A stretch of DNA of 64,000 bases from an uncultured Bacilli bacterium (GTDB lineage: Bacteria > Bacillota_I > Bacilli_A > RF39 > UBA660), in contig CAKOMR010000002.1 of assembly GCA_934096705.1 (NCBI GenBank), forward strand, positions 80,916 to 144,915. Direction: 5' to 3'. Positions 32,601 through 39,513 of this stretch are shown here, in pieces (positions within the stretch are counted from its first letter, which is position 1; every line of letters begins with the position of its first letter). Made by a program: the position numbers and the translations under genes. The notes under the pieces were generated by a model. It made no database searches and was not told the origin of the DNA. It was given only the letters and a program-made list of their open reading frames with translations.

Positions 32601-34608
32601 CAGTTTGATGAAAATTAAAAGTTTTTCTAAAAAAGCTGAATCAAGGGCAGCTATGTTAAAACTAGCTTATTCATTTGGAGCTTTTGATCAAGATCAAAGA
32701 GGCCTAAAAAAAGTACAAGATTTATTAACCGGTTTACCCAAAAAGATTGATGCTGATAATGGATTTATTATAGATCAAATTGATTATCAAATAAATCTTT
32801 ATAGTCAAAAAAATGTTTTCTATTATAATGAATCAAATAATAGTATTCTATTGCCTGAAGAAAAGGAAAAAGCATATCAACAAATGATTGAATATATAAA
32901 GAAACATGATTTTACTGATTTAATTGATACAGATACTTTACTTAATTTACTTGAATCATTAAGAAAAGAAAATGTTACAATTGATTTCTCTAAGCCAATA
33001 TTTGCACAGCTTTATAATAAAAATGAAGATGGTTCATATTCTTTAACAATTAATCCTCAAAGTTGTCAAAAATCGGCTCAAATTATTAGGGGTATTTTAG
33101 AAAAATTTTGGACATTACCAATGTTGACACCTGATAAAGCACATCAATTATTTGGTGGATTTTCCTTAACTTATGATCCTGATTTTAGAGAGTTTTTACT
33201 TGCCAATTTAGATACAATTTTGCATGATTCACAACAATATACTGGTCTAGTTTCTAGTGTTCAAAGACAATTTAAAGATATTAAAACAATAAATAGTAAT
33301 AGATTTTTAACCTGGGATTTAGCAATAAGTTTTGTTCAAAAAAATAAATATGAATCAGTTAATGTAGGTAATGAACGAGTTGCTGAAGTATCCGCTATTG
33401 CTGGATATAGTCAAAATGATTTTAATGTATTACAACAAATTTATAATTATGGTAAACAAAGAACATTTAGTAGTATTCCAAGAATTGAAAATAAAGTAGA
33501 AAAAACAAGTGGCAAATATACTTATCAAATTTTAAGATTGGATGATCCTTATGCTATGGCAATTGGTACTTTAACAGATTGTTGCCAGGAATTAAATAAT
33601 TGTGCTGAAGTTTGTATGGAGCACAGCATGGTTGATAAAAATGGTCGTATATTTCTTATTAGGGATGAAAATGGTAAAGAAGTTGCACAAAGCTGGGTAT
33701 GGAGAAACAAAGATGTGCTATGTTTTGATAATATAGAAATACCAAACAGGACCTTTGATAGAATTGATAAAGAACATCCAGAATTGGGTAGGAAAGGGTT
33801 TACTGATGAAATTTTTGCAATATACAAACAAGCAGCACATGATTTAATAGAAGAAGATGAAAAAGTATATAAAGAGCTATTAAAAAGTGGAAAAATTACG
33901 AAAGAACAATATGATGGTTTAAGATTAGGAAAAATAACTGTTGGATTGGGATACAATGATATAGCGGAATCATTAAAGCAAAACGCAGTAGTTGATGATG
34001 GAAACTTATCAAGACCATTACCATTTAAAGAACCCGTAAAATTAACACAACGACTATATACAAATGACTCTACGACACAATATATTTTAGAAAAAAGAAA
34101 TGATAGAAAAGAATTTAATGGGGAAACGCTTTCTGTGCATAGTGACACTTATACTGAGTATACTGATACAAATTTTACGCCACAATTTTTAGACTTTCTA
34201 ATAAAATTGGAAGTTGTTACTAAAAATAATTCAAGAGATTTGGGCGTTTCTGCCAGTTATTATAAAGATTCACAACATCTTGTTAGTGATATAGCAATAA
34301 GTTATGGATTGAATCCTAAAACAACAAAAATAATAATGAATCCCAATTTTGCAATTATTTATGATATTAATGGTAATAAACTCAAAATTGGAGATTTATT
34401 ATTTAACACTAGAGTAGATAATAAAGAACAACAAATGGATATTGAAAATAATGTTGTTATGCAAATAAGGTTAGCTTTAAATCAGATTTCAAATGGAAAC
34501 GAAATAGATATATCCAATTTAGAGGAAAATCAAAAGATAATGTATGAAAAAGCTATAAGTCTAACTGATGAACTAGATAATGAAAGAGGTGTTGGCCATG
34601 GAAGATAA
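29686..34608 (+). CDS. Giant repeat protein of the integrative element (1640 aa), unknown function
   Basis: No family recognised. There is no signal peptide or membrane segment, so it is cytosolic. Residues about 115-920 hold five diverged copies of a helical unit of roughly 150 residues. Each copy has a block like HPEIFMDSNLPKELREAFYK (near 122, 273, 526, 672, 839), and two copies also share GNEKFLQLC plus KYG or KYD (near 607 and 760). A second helical region follows to about 1250. Near 1286-1350 there is a compact conserved-looking block: DPYAMAIGTLTDCCQELNNC, FLIRDENGKEVAQSWVWR and FDNIE, which reads like a small enzyme or binding domain. The C-terminal 250 residues are soluble and mixed. 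Its end overlaps the next gene by 11 bases. The frame is intact over 4.9 kb, so it is under selection. Confidence 0.85.
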   Translation: MNEKMTLEQFQQIKNQLISLANEATYDDPDIEQRIVEQYLKIQNQLLEYDLSDIPFEAWDGVTIVSDKDHVVDFSKTKANIDFGLISYYGYGNFRDCNIKNLNLLGSYLNPSEFDEKTIRANSTLFLSNIFNEEFKRKYYSRTLNISDLTSLTSQQLDELMQKNILIHINQQERTSVLIDTIGIDKAIEFYKNFPKEYENVNKIVQLHNDFSGFIRESNNIPTFDEFLQQIKTADISKLKDICFSYARRQIINSNIKIMKNEYPEAFIQENSDIFLINTNIPQDVKQRYFNRSLLIQDLLDYPDVFSNISIDYFMDFSNNISQFFRDTFGIGTFQELIKKHPDVFNHILQENHIYEFSHFLKPGKDADTTFTNAVKDYFFSYCNPEQFFAYEDQMPNDNLKWLSSMKFKFVNKLKTKEDLLQCDNSVLIFDYKQRKVLAGLGIDNVKKFEQDTGFFTHKEFEWSEDLNMLNFCFSYYEELYSIFKNGSLSYDEFLNKFAEYLNEVRKHNGFSLHQSYDWIQGKFRENHPEIFMDSNLPKELREAFYKNKLTSTFIYEHQDYIKYLVNRDLLSTINVDMKLFAPGETDENGFVFPSYKNFVKEYISRYGNEKFLQLCVKYDGILSDIEVNNSNDEIEDEQAIEQSLRNSIYEKILEGGIDYSFLSSNQDFIIEHPEIFINLDSLSNIPQTVKNVILKNFYSGSLNFNIIKIYPELVDVLKDKNLFVAFNRIDGRHYNERIYIGQTYEEKYSDLELLQVFGNEKFLQLCAKYGRYMDGVAQQFSKNVTIKNGKYIDIRQGNKKLNFEDISKIIEDIIILECKKGNIEYRPDDVPEFLKEKSPELFLEENAPDDLKKHFYNSSAGSYPLTFELLQKNKDWLPFLKGKALATSLIRGEEYKYQLRQYFELFGEEKAIKLGISKPETIKEMLVDNQIELMKRWYDKTGGKFIPDYVVMQNFPLEEADKFLSSGANWSSLMKIKSFSKKAESRAAMLKLAYSFGAFDQDQRGLKKVQDLLTGLPKKIDADNGFIIDQIDYQINLYSQKNVFYYNESNNSILLPEEKEKAYQQMIEYIKKHDFTDLIDTDTLLNLLESLRKENVTIDFSKPIFAQLYNKNEDGSYSLTINPQSCQKSAQIIRGILEKFWTLPMLTPDKAHQLFGGFSLTYDPDFREFLLANLDTILHDSQQYTGLVSSVQRQFKDIKTINSNRFLTWDLAISFVQKNKYESVNVGNERVAEVSAIAGYSQNDFNVLQQIYNYGKQRTFSSIPRIENKVEKTSGKYTYQILRLDDPYAMAIGTLTDCCQELNNCAEVCMEHSMVDKNGRIFLIRDENGKEVAQSWVWRNKDVLCFDNIEIPNRTFDRIDKEHPELGRKGFTDEIFAIYKQAAHDLIEEDEKVYKELLKSGKITKEQYDGLRLGKITVGLGYNDIAESLKQNAVVDDGNLSRPLPFKEPVKLTQRLYTNDSTTQYILEKRNDRKEFNGETLSVHSDTYTEYTDTNFTPQFLDFLIKLEVVTKNNSRDLGVSASYYKDSQHLVSDIAISYGLNPKTTKIIMNPNFAIIYDINGNKLKIGDLLFNTRVDNKEQQMDIENNVVMQIRLALNQISNGNEIDISNLEENQKIMYEKAISLTDELDNERGVGHGR

Positions 34609-35605
34609 AGATATTAGCAAAATAATAACAAATGCTTTACAAGTTAATAAAGATAAATTAAGTGAAAATATAAAGTCAATAATTATGCAAATGAAAAAAG
34701 CTTTTGAAAGCAATAAGAAAATTATTGAACAGGCAAATTCTATTGATCAAAAAAATAATAATGGCTTTATTTTAGACTTTAATGTTATTGATAATATATT
34801 TACTGATTTAAAAGAAGAAAATATATTTTATGGTGATGTTATTCTTTCTCAAAAAGATGAAAATAAAAATATTATATATGGAACTCAAATAATGGATTAT
34901 GGAAATGTAATTGTTATTACTGATGGTAATCCATATATTACTATTGAAATGGCCATTAGAAATATAATGGCTGGTAATACAACAATTTTTGTAAACGAAG
35001 GTTTTATGTTTGGCACTAATCAATTATTAATTCAAATAATACAAAGTGTTTTAGAAATATTCAGTTTGTCTAAAAATTTAATTCAAATGTATGTATCTGA
35101 AAGTTTTGACGAGGTATTAGCAAATTTTTCTAATATCGATTTAGTAGTTTGCATAGGTAATCATAATTTACAAAATCTAGTTTTAAATAAATCAAAAAAC
35201 AAAACTATTGTTAGTGGGTATGAAAACTTTGACTTGTATATTGAGGATGCAACTCATATAGACTTTCTTAATAAAATGCTTGATACTGGACTAAATATTC
35301 AAGTATATATAAATAGTGATATTAATTTAGATTATCCTAATGCTATAATAGTTAGTGATATCGAAGAAGCAATTGCTCAAATTAATTACAATGGAAGTAG
35401 GTATAGTTCTGCTATATTTACTGCTGAAACAAAAAATGCTTCTAAATTTATTAAAGAAGTAAAATCAAAAATAGTAACAGTTAATACTAGTCCCACTATA
35501 GAAAGAATATTAGATATAAAACAAACGGACTTAATAAATAAAAAAACTATAATATATCCATTCAGCTTTAAATTAGATGGTAATAATGAAAAAATACAAT
35601 TATAG
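34598..35605 (+). CDS. ALDH-superfamily (ProA-like) protein lacking the catalytic cysteine
   Basis: A 335-residue protein whose layout follows glutamyl phosphate reductase (ProA) and aldehyde dehydrogenases: N-terminal helices (IKSIIMQMKKAFESNKKIIE), the cofactor-domain start YGNVIVITDGNPYITIEMAI, then NIMAGNTTIFVNEG, IDLVVCIGNHNL and, near the end, SDIEEAIAQINYNGSRYSSA and IVTVNTSPTIER. These match ProA's DEAIAHIN-YGS and VYVNASTR segments. The stretch that carries the catalytic cysteine in ProA (SVCNAAET) is shortened and has no cysteine, so it is probably not a dehydrogenase. ATG 34598 follows AGAGGT; an ATG at 34580 is possible. Translation is coupled to the giant gene. It may be a binding partner or sensor of it. 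Confidence 0.7.
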   Translation: MEDKDISKIITNALQVNKDKLSENIKSIIMQMKKAFESNKKIIEQANSIDQKNNNGFILDFNVIDNIFTDLKEENIFYGDVILSQKDENKNIIYGTQIMDYGNVIVITDGNPYITIEMAIRNIMAGNTTIFVNEGFMFGTNQLLIQIIQSVLEIFSLSKNLIQMYVSESFDEVLANFSNIDLVVCIGNHNLQNLVLNKSKNKTIVSGYENFDLYIEDATHIDFLNKMLDTGLNIQVYINSDINLDYPNAIIVSDIEEAIAQINYNGSRYSSAIFTAETKNASKFIKEVKSKIVTVNTSPTIERILDIKQTDLINKKTIIYPFSFKLDGNNEKIQL

Positions 35606-35642
35606 AAAAATCTAATAAGTAATATGCTTATTAGATTTTTTA
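35606..35642 (+). terminator. Strong terminator of the cargo operon
   Basis: AAAAATCTAATAAG at 35606-35619, loop TAATATG, CTTATTAGATTTTT at 35627-35640. It lies 30 bases inside the attR core. Confidence 0.93.
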
Positions 35643-35669
35643 TTGTTATAATTGGTGTCCACATTACAT

Positions 35670-36089
35670 TCAAGCAACTCTTTGTTTCATGCCACCAGAT
35701 AAAGATGCCGGATATTTATCCATAAAATCTTTTAATCCGTACGTAGTTAGTAAATTTTTTACATATTCAACATTTTCCTTTGTATCTATTTTTTTAATTT
35801 TTAAGCCTAAAATTGCATTTTCAAATATATTTAAATAGGGAAGAAGAGCATCCTCTTGAAGCATATATCCTATAATTGGTTTTTCTTTAGAAAAAATCAT
35901 TTTTCCATTATAATTTTCAAGTCCTGCAATAATGTTTAATAAGGTTGATTTACCACAACCAGATGAACCGACAATTGCAATAAATTCATTTTCAAACACA
36001 TCAAAAGAGATATCATCTATAGCATTTACTTCACCCTTGGGTGTATTAAAAATTTTGTTAATATTTTGTAAACTTAAAAGTGGTTTCAT
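35670..36089 (-). pseudogene. 5' part of the interrupted ABC transporter ATPase gene
   Basis: On the minus strand: Walker A VGSSGCGKSTLL, Q-loop GYMLQEDALLPYLN and the signature LSGGMKQRVA, then TGA supplied by the element. It is the N-terminal 139 residues of an SsuB/TauB/ThiZ-type importer ATPase. Walker B, D loop and switch histidine are on the fragment at 27,452-27,788. The start MKPLLSLQN at 36089 has AGGTGA 5 bases before it; two more in-frame starts lie just upstream. A product of this part alone could not hydrolyse ATP. Confidence 0.92.
35673..35679 (+). repeat. attR core of the integrative element
   Basis: Direct repeat AGCAACT matching 27782-27788. To its left the element ends with GTGTC (35656-35660), five bases and TACATTCA; to its right the ATPase gene resumes. 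Confidence 0.85.
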
Positions 36090-36129
36090 TTTCATCACCT
36101 ATGATATTTTATTCAACTAATAAATTATG

Positions 36130-36145
36130 AACTATTGAAATAGTT
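36130..36145. promoter_or_regulatory. Possible operator between divergent genes
   Basis: AACTATT-GA-AATAGTT is a perfect 7-bp dyad between the ATPase gene and the pyrophosphatase gene. The regulator is not known. Confidence 0.35.
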
Positions 36146-36200
36146 TAGAAGTATATTTAAAAAATTTAATAATTATGTTATATTTATAATGGTGATGATA

Positions 36201-37817
36201 GTGAAATCAATTTATATATTTGGACATAAAAATCCTGATACTGACTCAGTTTGTAGTGCAATTGCCCTTGCATATTTAAAAAATGCACAAAATATTAATG
36301 CGACAGCAAAAGTTATAGGGCAAATTAATAATGGAACAAAATATGTTTTAGATTATTTTAATGTGCCAATTCCTTCTTATATAAATGATGTAAAAGTCCA
36401 AATAAAAGATTTGAAATATGAAAAGGGTGCTTTTATAAATGAAAAAGCAAGTATTGGTAATACTATCAGATTTATGCGTCAAAAAGATCTAAATGCAATT
36501 CCTATTGTAAATGACAAAAATATTTTAACAGGTTATGTAAATCTTAAGGATATAGTAAATTATTTAGCGTTAACTCCAGAAATTGTTCTAGACACATCGC
36601 TTGAAAATATAGTAACACTACTTGATGCAAAAGTATTATGTAATCCGATAGAAAATGTAAAAGGACATATAAAATATATAACTTGTTCTAATGAAGAATT
36701 TGTTAAAAATCAAGATTTAGATGAAGATACTATTTTAGTAGTAGGAGATCGTTATCATATAATAGAAAGTGCTTTAAACAAAAAAGTTAAGATGATTATT
36801 TTGACTAAAAATAGAACTATTTCTCAAAGATTAATTAGAAAAGCACAAAAAAATAATGTTTGCGTTATAAACAGTCCAAATTCTACGGCATCACTTTGTA
36901 CTTTGTTACCAAATACAAATTTTATTAAAAATTTAAATACAAATTCAAATAATTTAACTACAGTAAATATTCATAGTTACTATACAGATTTTGTATCTTT
37001 ATCAAAAAGAATTAGTTATACAAATTATCCAGTTATAAAAGATAATAATGAATGTTTAGGTGTTATAAAAGTTACACACATGACTGAATATGAAAAGAAA
37101 AAAGTTATATTAGTTGATCATAATAATTATTCGCAATCTGTAGACGGGCTTGAAGAAGCAGATATACTAGAAATAATAGACCATCATAATTTGGGGGATA
37201 TTGGCACAAGCGCTCCAATAACATTTTTGTGTAAGCCAGTTGGATGTACTGCTACAATTATATATGAACAATTTAAAAAAGAAAAAATTAAAATTCCTCA
37301 TGATATAGCGGGATTATTACTTTCTGCGGTTATATCTGATACACTTCTTTTTACATCACCAACAACTACGAAAGATGATATTACTGCTGCAAATGAATTA
37401 GCAAAAATAGCTAAAGTTGATATAAATGAATATGGAATAAAAATGCTTAAAGCCGCAAGTTCAATTAAGGGATTAACGATAAGTGAATTAATTCATCAAG
37501 ACTTTAAAACATATACAATTAATAATAAAAACTATGGTATAGCGGTTATTACTACAATGGATTTTGATGAAATAGAAAAAGATATGGACAAATATATTGC
37601 CAAATTAGATGAAATGAGTCAGAATAATTTTAAAGCAGTTTTAATATTTATAACAGACATATTAAAAAAAGGAAGTTATGTAATTTATAATGAAAATAGT
37701 AAAAATTTAGTAAAAAATGCATTTAATTTAAAAGATGTAAATGAAGGAGAATTTTTACCAGGATTAATATCTAGAAAAAAACAAATACTACCTGCAATAA
37801 TGAAAGTAGTGGATTAA
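36201..37817 (+). CDS. ppaC: Manganese-dependent inorganic pyrophosphatase with CBS and DRTGG domains
   Basis: A family II (DHH) pyrophosphatase of about 538 residues. The N-terminal part has IFGHKNPDTDSVCSAIALAY with the metal ligands H and D. It is interrupted by a regulatory insert: CBS (VNDKNILTGYVNLKDIVNYL), a DRTGG-like domain and a second CBS (VIKDNNECLGVIKVTHMTEY). The core then resumes with ILVDHNNYSQS, EIIDHHNLGDI and TATIIYEQF. In such CBS-PPases adenine nucleotides regulate pyrophosphate hydrolysis. Start: a TATAAT at 36185-36190 overlaps the first ATG (36189), so I favour GTG 36201 with GGTGAT before it; ATG 36195 or 36189 cannot be excluded. Confidence 0.92.
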   Translation: MKSIYIFGHKNPDTDSVCSAIALAYLKNAQNINATAKVIGQINNGTKYVLDYFNVPIPSYINDVKVQIKDLKYEKGAFINEKASIGNTIRFMRQKDLNAIPIVNDKNILTGYVNLKDIVNYLALTPEIVLDTSLENIVTLLDAKVLCNPIENVKGHIKYITCSNEEFVKNQDLDEDTILVVGDRYHIIESALNKKVKMIILTKNRTISQRLIRKAQKNNVCVINSPNSTASLCTLLPNTNFIKNLNTNSNNLTTVNIHSYYTDFVSLSKRISYTNYPVIKDNNECLGVIKVTHMTEYEKKKVILVDHNNYSQSVDGLEEADILEIIDHHNLGDIGTSAPITFLCKPVGCTATIIYEQFKKEKIKIPHDIAGLLLSAVISDTLLFTSPTTTKDDITAANELAKIAKVDINEYGIKMLKAASSIKGLTISELIHQDFKTYTINNKNYGIAVITTMDFDEIEKDMDKYIAKLDEMSQNNFKAVLIFITDILKKGSYVIYNENSKNLVKNAFNLKDVNEGEFLPGLISRKKQILPAIMKVVD

Positions 37818-37842
37818 AAAGTTTATTTTCTAGACTTTTTTT
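37816..37842 (+). terminator. Weak terminator after ppaC
   Basis: AAAAAGT at 37816-37822 and ACTTTTT at 37834-37840 around an 11-base loop. Confidence 0.5.
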
Positions 37843-37879
37843 CTCAAATAGACTATACTAAGTTAAGTAGGTGAAATAA

Positions 37880-38761
37880 GTGCACAAGAAAATAATTAAT
37901 ATAGCTATTACGTTTATAATAATTTTATTAATAATATTGTTACCAGTTTTATTTGGCAGACCTTCTGAAGCAAGTGTTAAATATGGTATTGGTAAAGAAC
38001 TTGACGAAAATGGTAATAAAACCGGTTGGTATATATTTTATTTCAAATTAGATGATACAGAAAAATTTAATAGTTTAAAATTTAGTATTAAGCAAAAAAA
38101 TGTTGATATTAAAAAAATTGAATACGAATACGGCTTTTTTCAAACAGATTATAAGGTTTCAAGCAAAGAAAACATTTTTACAATAAGTTCAAATACAACT
38201 GTAACTTCTTCTGATGGCAAAAATATATCTTATTTAGATGAAAATGATAAAAAAGTTACTGATAGGGTTATTATTTTAGCTAAATATTATCTAGAACCTA
38301 AAAATAGTAAAGATTTTAATTTTGAAATAACTAATGTTGAACTTAACTTAGTTCAGGCCAATTCTTTTGAACTTACAGTAACACCACAAAAGCTTAAAGG
38401 TAAAAACTCTTATGATGAAGATGAAATATTTTTAATAAATAAAGATGAATATTTTATTTATGATGTTACAATAAAAAATGTTAGTACAATTAATACGGAT
38501 ACAATTATTTTAAGAGATATATTTTCAGATTATTTTAGTGATTTTAGTATTGTAGGAAGTAAAAATTATGTCGTTGATGAAAATACGCTATTTTTAAATA
38601 TTGGTAAATTTAAGGTCGGAGAAAGTAAAAGTTTTAAGATTAAAGCTAGAGTAACTGAATCAAGTGAAAAAAAACTGGGTAATAAGATATGCGTGTTTTC
38701 TGTAACTGAAATGTATGAAACTTCTTGTGAAGGAGTATATGTAAGATTAAATAATGATTAA
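37880..38761 (+). CDS. Surface protein with DUF11-like domain
   Basis: A 293-residue exported protein with a GTG start (AGGTGA 5 bases before it). Residues 4-26 are a signal peptide or anchor (IINIAITFIIILLIILLPVL). The first outer domain (about 35-150) is beta-rich, cohesin- or Ig-like. The second, KDEYFIYDVTIKNVSTINTD then FKVGESKSFKIKARV, has the DUF11 repeat pattern seen in Gram-positive surface proteins. No LPxTG signal or C-terminal anchor. Role likely structural or adhesive; not resolved further. Confidence 0.65.
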   Translation: MHKKIINIAITFIIILLIILLPVLFGRPSEASVKYGIGKELDENGNKTGWYIFYFKLDDTEKFNSLKFSIKQKNVDIKKIEYEYGFFQTDYKVSSKENIFTISSNTTVTSSDGKNISYLDENDKKVTDRVIILAKYYLEPKNSKDFNFEITNVELNLVQANSFELTVTPQKLKGKNSYDEDEIFLINKDEYFIYDVTIKNVSTINTDTIILRDIFSDYFSDFSIVGSKNYVVDENTLFLNIGKFKVGESKSFKIKARVTESSEKKLGNKICVFSVTEMYETSCEGVYVRLNND

Positions 38762-38776
38762 TTCATTATTTTTTTT
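38750..38776 (+). terminator. Terminator after the DUF11-like gene
   Basis: AATAATGA at 38750-38757, five-base loop, TCATTATT at 38763-38770, then T run. Confidence 0.82.
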
Positions 38777-38803
38777 GTCACTTAAAAGTCATTTTGTTAT
38801 AAT
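38775..38803 (+). promoter_or_regulatory. Sigma-A promoter of the ABC exporter
   Basis: TTGTCA at 38775-38780, 17 bases, extended -10 TGTTATAAT at 38795-38803. The -35 lies in the T run of the terminator before it. Confidence 0.75.
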
Positions 38804-38829
38804 AAAATTATTTTTGAAAGAAGGAAATT

Positions 38830-39513
38830 ATGGAAATTTTAAGAGTTGAAAATCTAAGTAAAATTTATGGAAAAGGAGTAAATAAGGTTGTTGCTTTAAA
38901 TAATCTATCGTTTACTGTCCAAAAAGGAGAATTTGTTGCAATTGTTGGAGCAAGTGGTTCAGGAAAGTCCACACTTTTACATTTGATTGGTGGAGTAGAT
39001 AGACCTACAAGTGGAAAAGTTTTTATAAATGATGAAGATATATATAAATTAAACAATGATAATTTAGCTATTTTTCGAAGAAGACAAATCGGGTTAATTT
39101 ATCAATTTTATAATTTAATACCAATCTTAAATGTGAAAGAAAATATAGCTTTACCTTTAGAACTTGATGGTAGAAAAGTTAATCCTGATGACGAAAAAGA
39201 AATGCTAGAACTTTTAGGCCTTGAAAATAGAAAAACTCATTTGCCTAATGAACTTTCTGGTGGACAACAACAAAGAGTTTCAATAGGAAGAGCTCTTATA
39301 ACAAGACCAGCTTTAGTTCTTGCAGATGAACCAACTGGAAATTTGGATTCTAAATCTAGTGATGAAATTGTAAATTTACTAAAGATGTCTAATAAAAAGT
39401 ATAATCAAACAATTATTATGATTACTCATAATATGGAAATTGCTAAAATGGCTGATAGAATAATTAAAATTGAAGATGGTAAAATCGTGGGTGACACTAA
39501 TGAAAGAGCTTAA
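38830..39513 (+). CDS. ABC transporter ATP-binding protein, MacB/LolD/BceA type
   Basis: A 227-residue ATPase with all motifs: Walker A GASGSGKST (40-48), Q-loop YQFYNLIPILNV, signature LSGGQQQRVSIGRAL, Walker B LVLADEPTGNLDS and switch MITHN. The RRQIGLIYQFYNL and DEPTGNLDS segments are typical of the MacB/FtsE-like group that works with FtsX-fold permeases. It overlaps the permease gene by 14 bases. Such pairs export or detoxify peptides and often pair with a two-component system; one is encoded at 43,674-45,504. Confidence 0.92.
   Translation: MEILRVENLSKIYGKGVNKVVALNNLSFTVQKGEFVAIVGASGSGKSTLLHLIGGVDRPTSGKVFINDEDIYKLNNDNLAIFRRRQIGLIYQFYNLIPILNVKENIALPLELDGRKVNPDDEKEMLELLGLENRKTHLPNELSGGQQQRVSIGRALITRPALVLADEPTGNLDSKSSDEIVNLLKMSNKKYNQTIIMITHNMEIAKMADRIIKIEDGKIVGDTNERA

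Larger units (their letters stand above)
27787..35678. mobile_element. 7.9-kb integrative element with serine recombinase, inserted in an ABC ATPase gene
   Basis: The borders follow from the split ATPase gene and the 7-base direct repeat AGCAACT. Joining right end to left end gives a dyad: GTGTC-N5-TACATTCAA, spacer GCAACTGT, TTGAATGTA-N5-GACAC. This is the shape of a serine-integrase attP, with central dinucleotide AC inside the shared core. The rebuilt attB (AAGAG-CAA-CTCTT at its centre) lies in the codons right after the ABC signature motif. Contents from left: large serine recombinase (minus) right next to attL, a possible small ORF (minus), then on the plus strand a 1640-residue repeat protein and an ALDH-fold protein. 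There is no replication, transfer, phage or resistance gene, so movement would need outside help or be limited to integration and excision. Confidence 0.92.

Noticed and set aside
33549..34148. 199-codon minus-strand open frame inside the giant element gene
   Set aside because: It lies wholly antisense to the 1640-residue frame, has no ribosome site and its composition is what the opposite strand of a Lys/Glu-rich gene would give.
34598..35605. Annotating the element protein as proA (proline synthesis)
   Set aside because: The catalytic cysteine segment is absent, proB is not adjacent and the gene is coupled to a mobile-element cargo gene.
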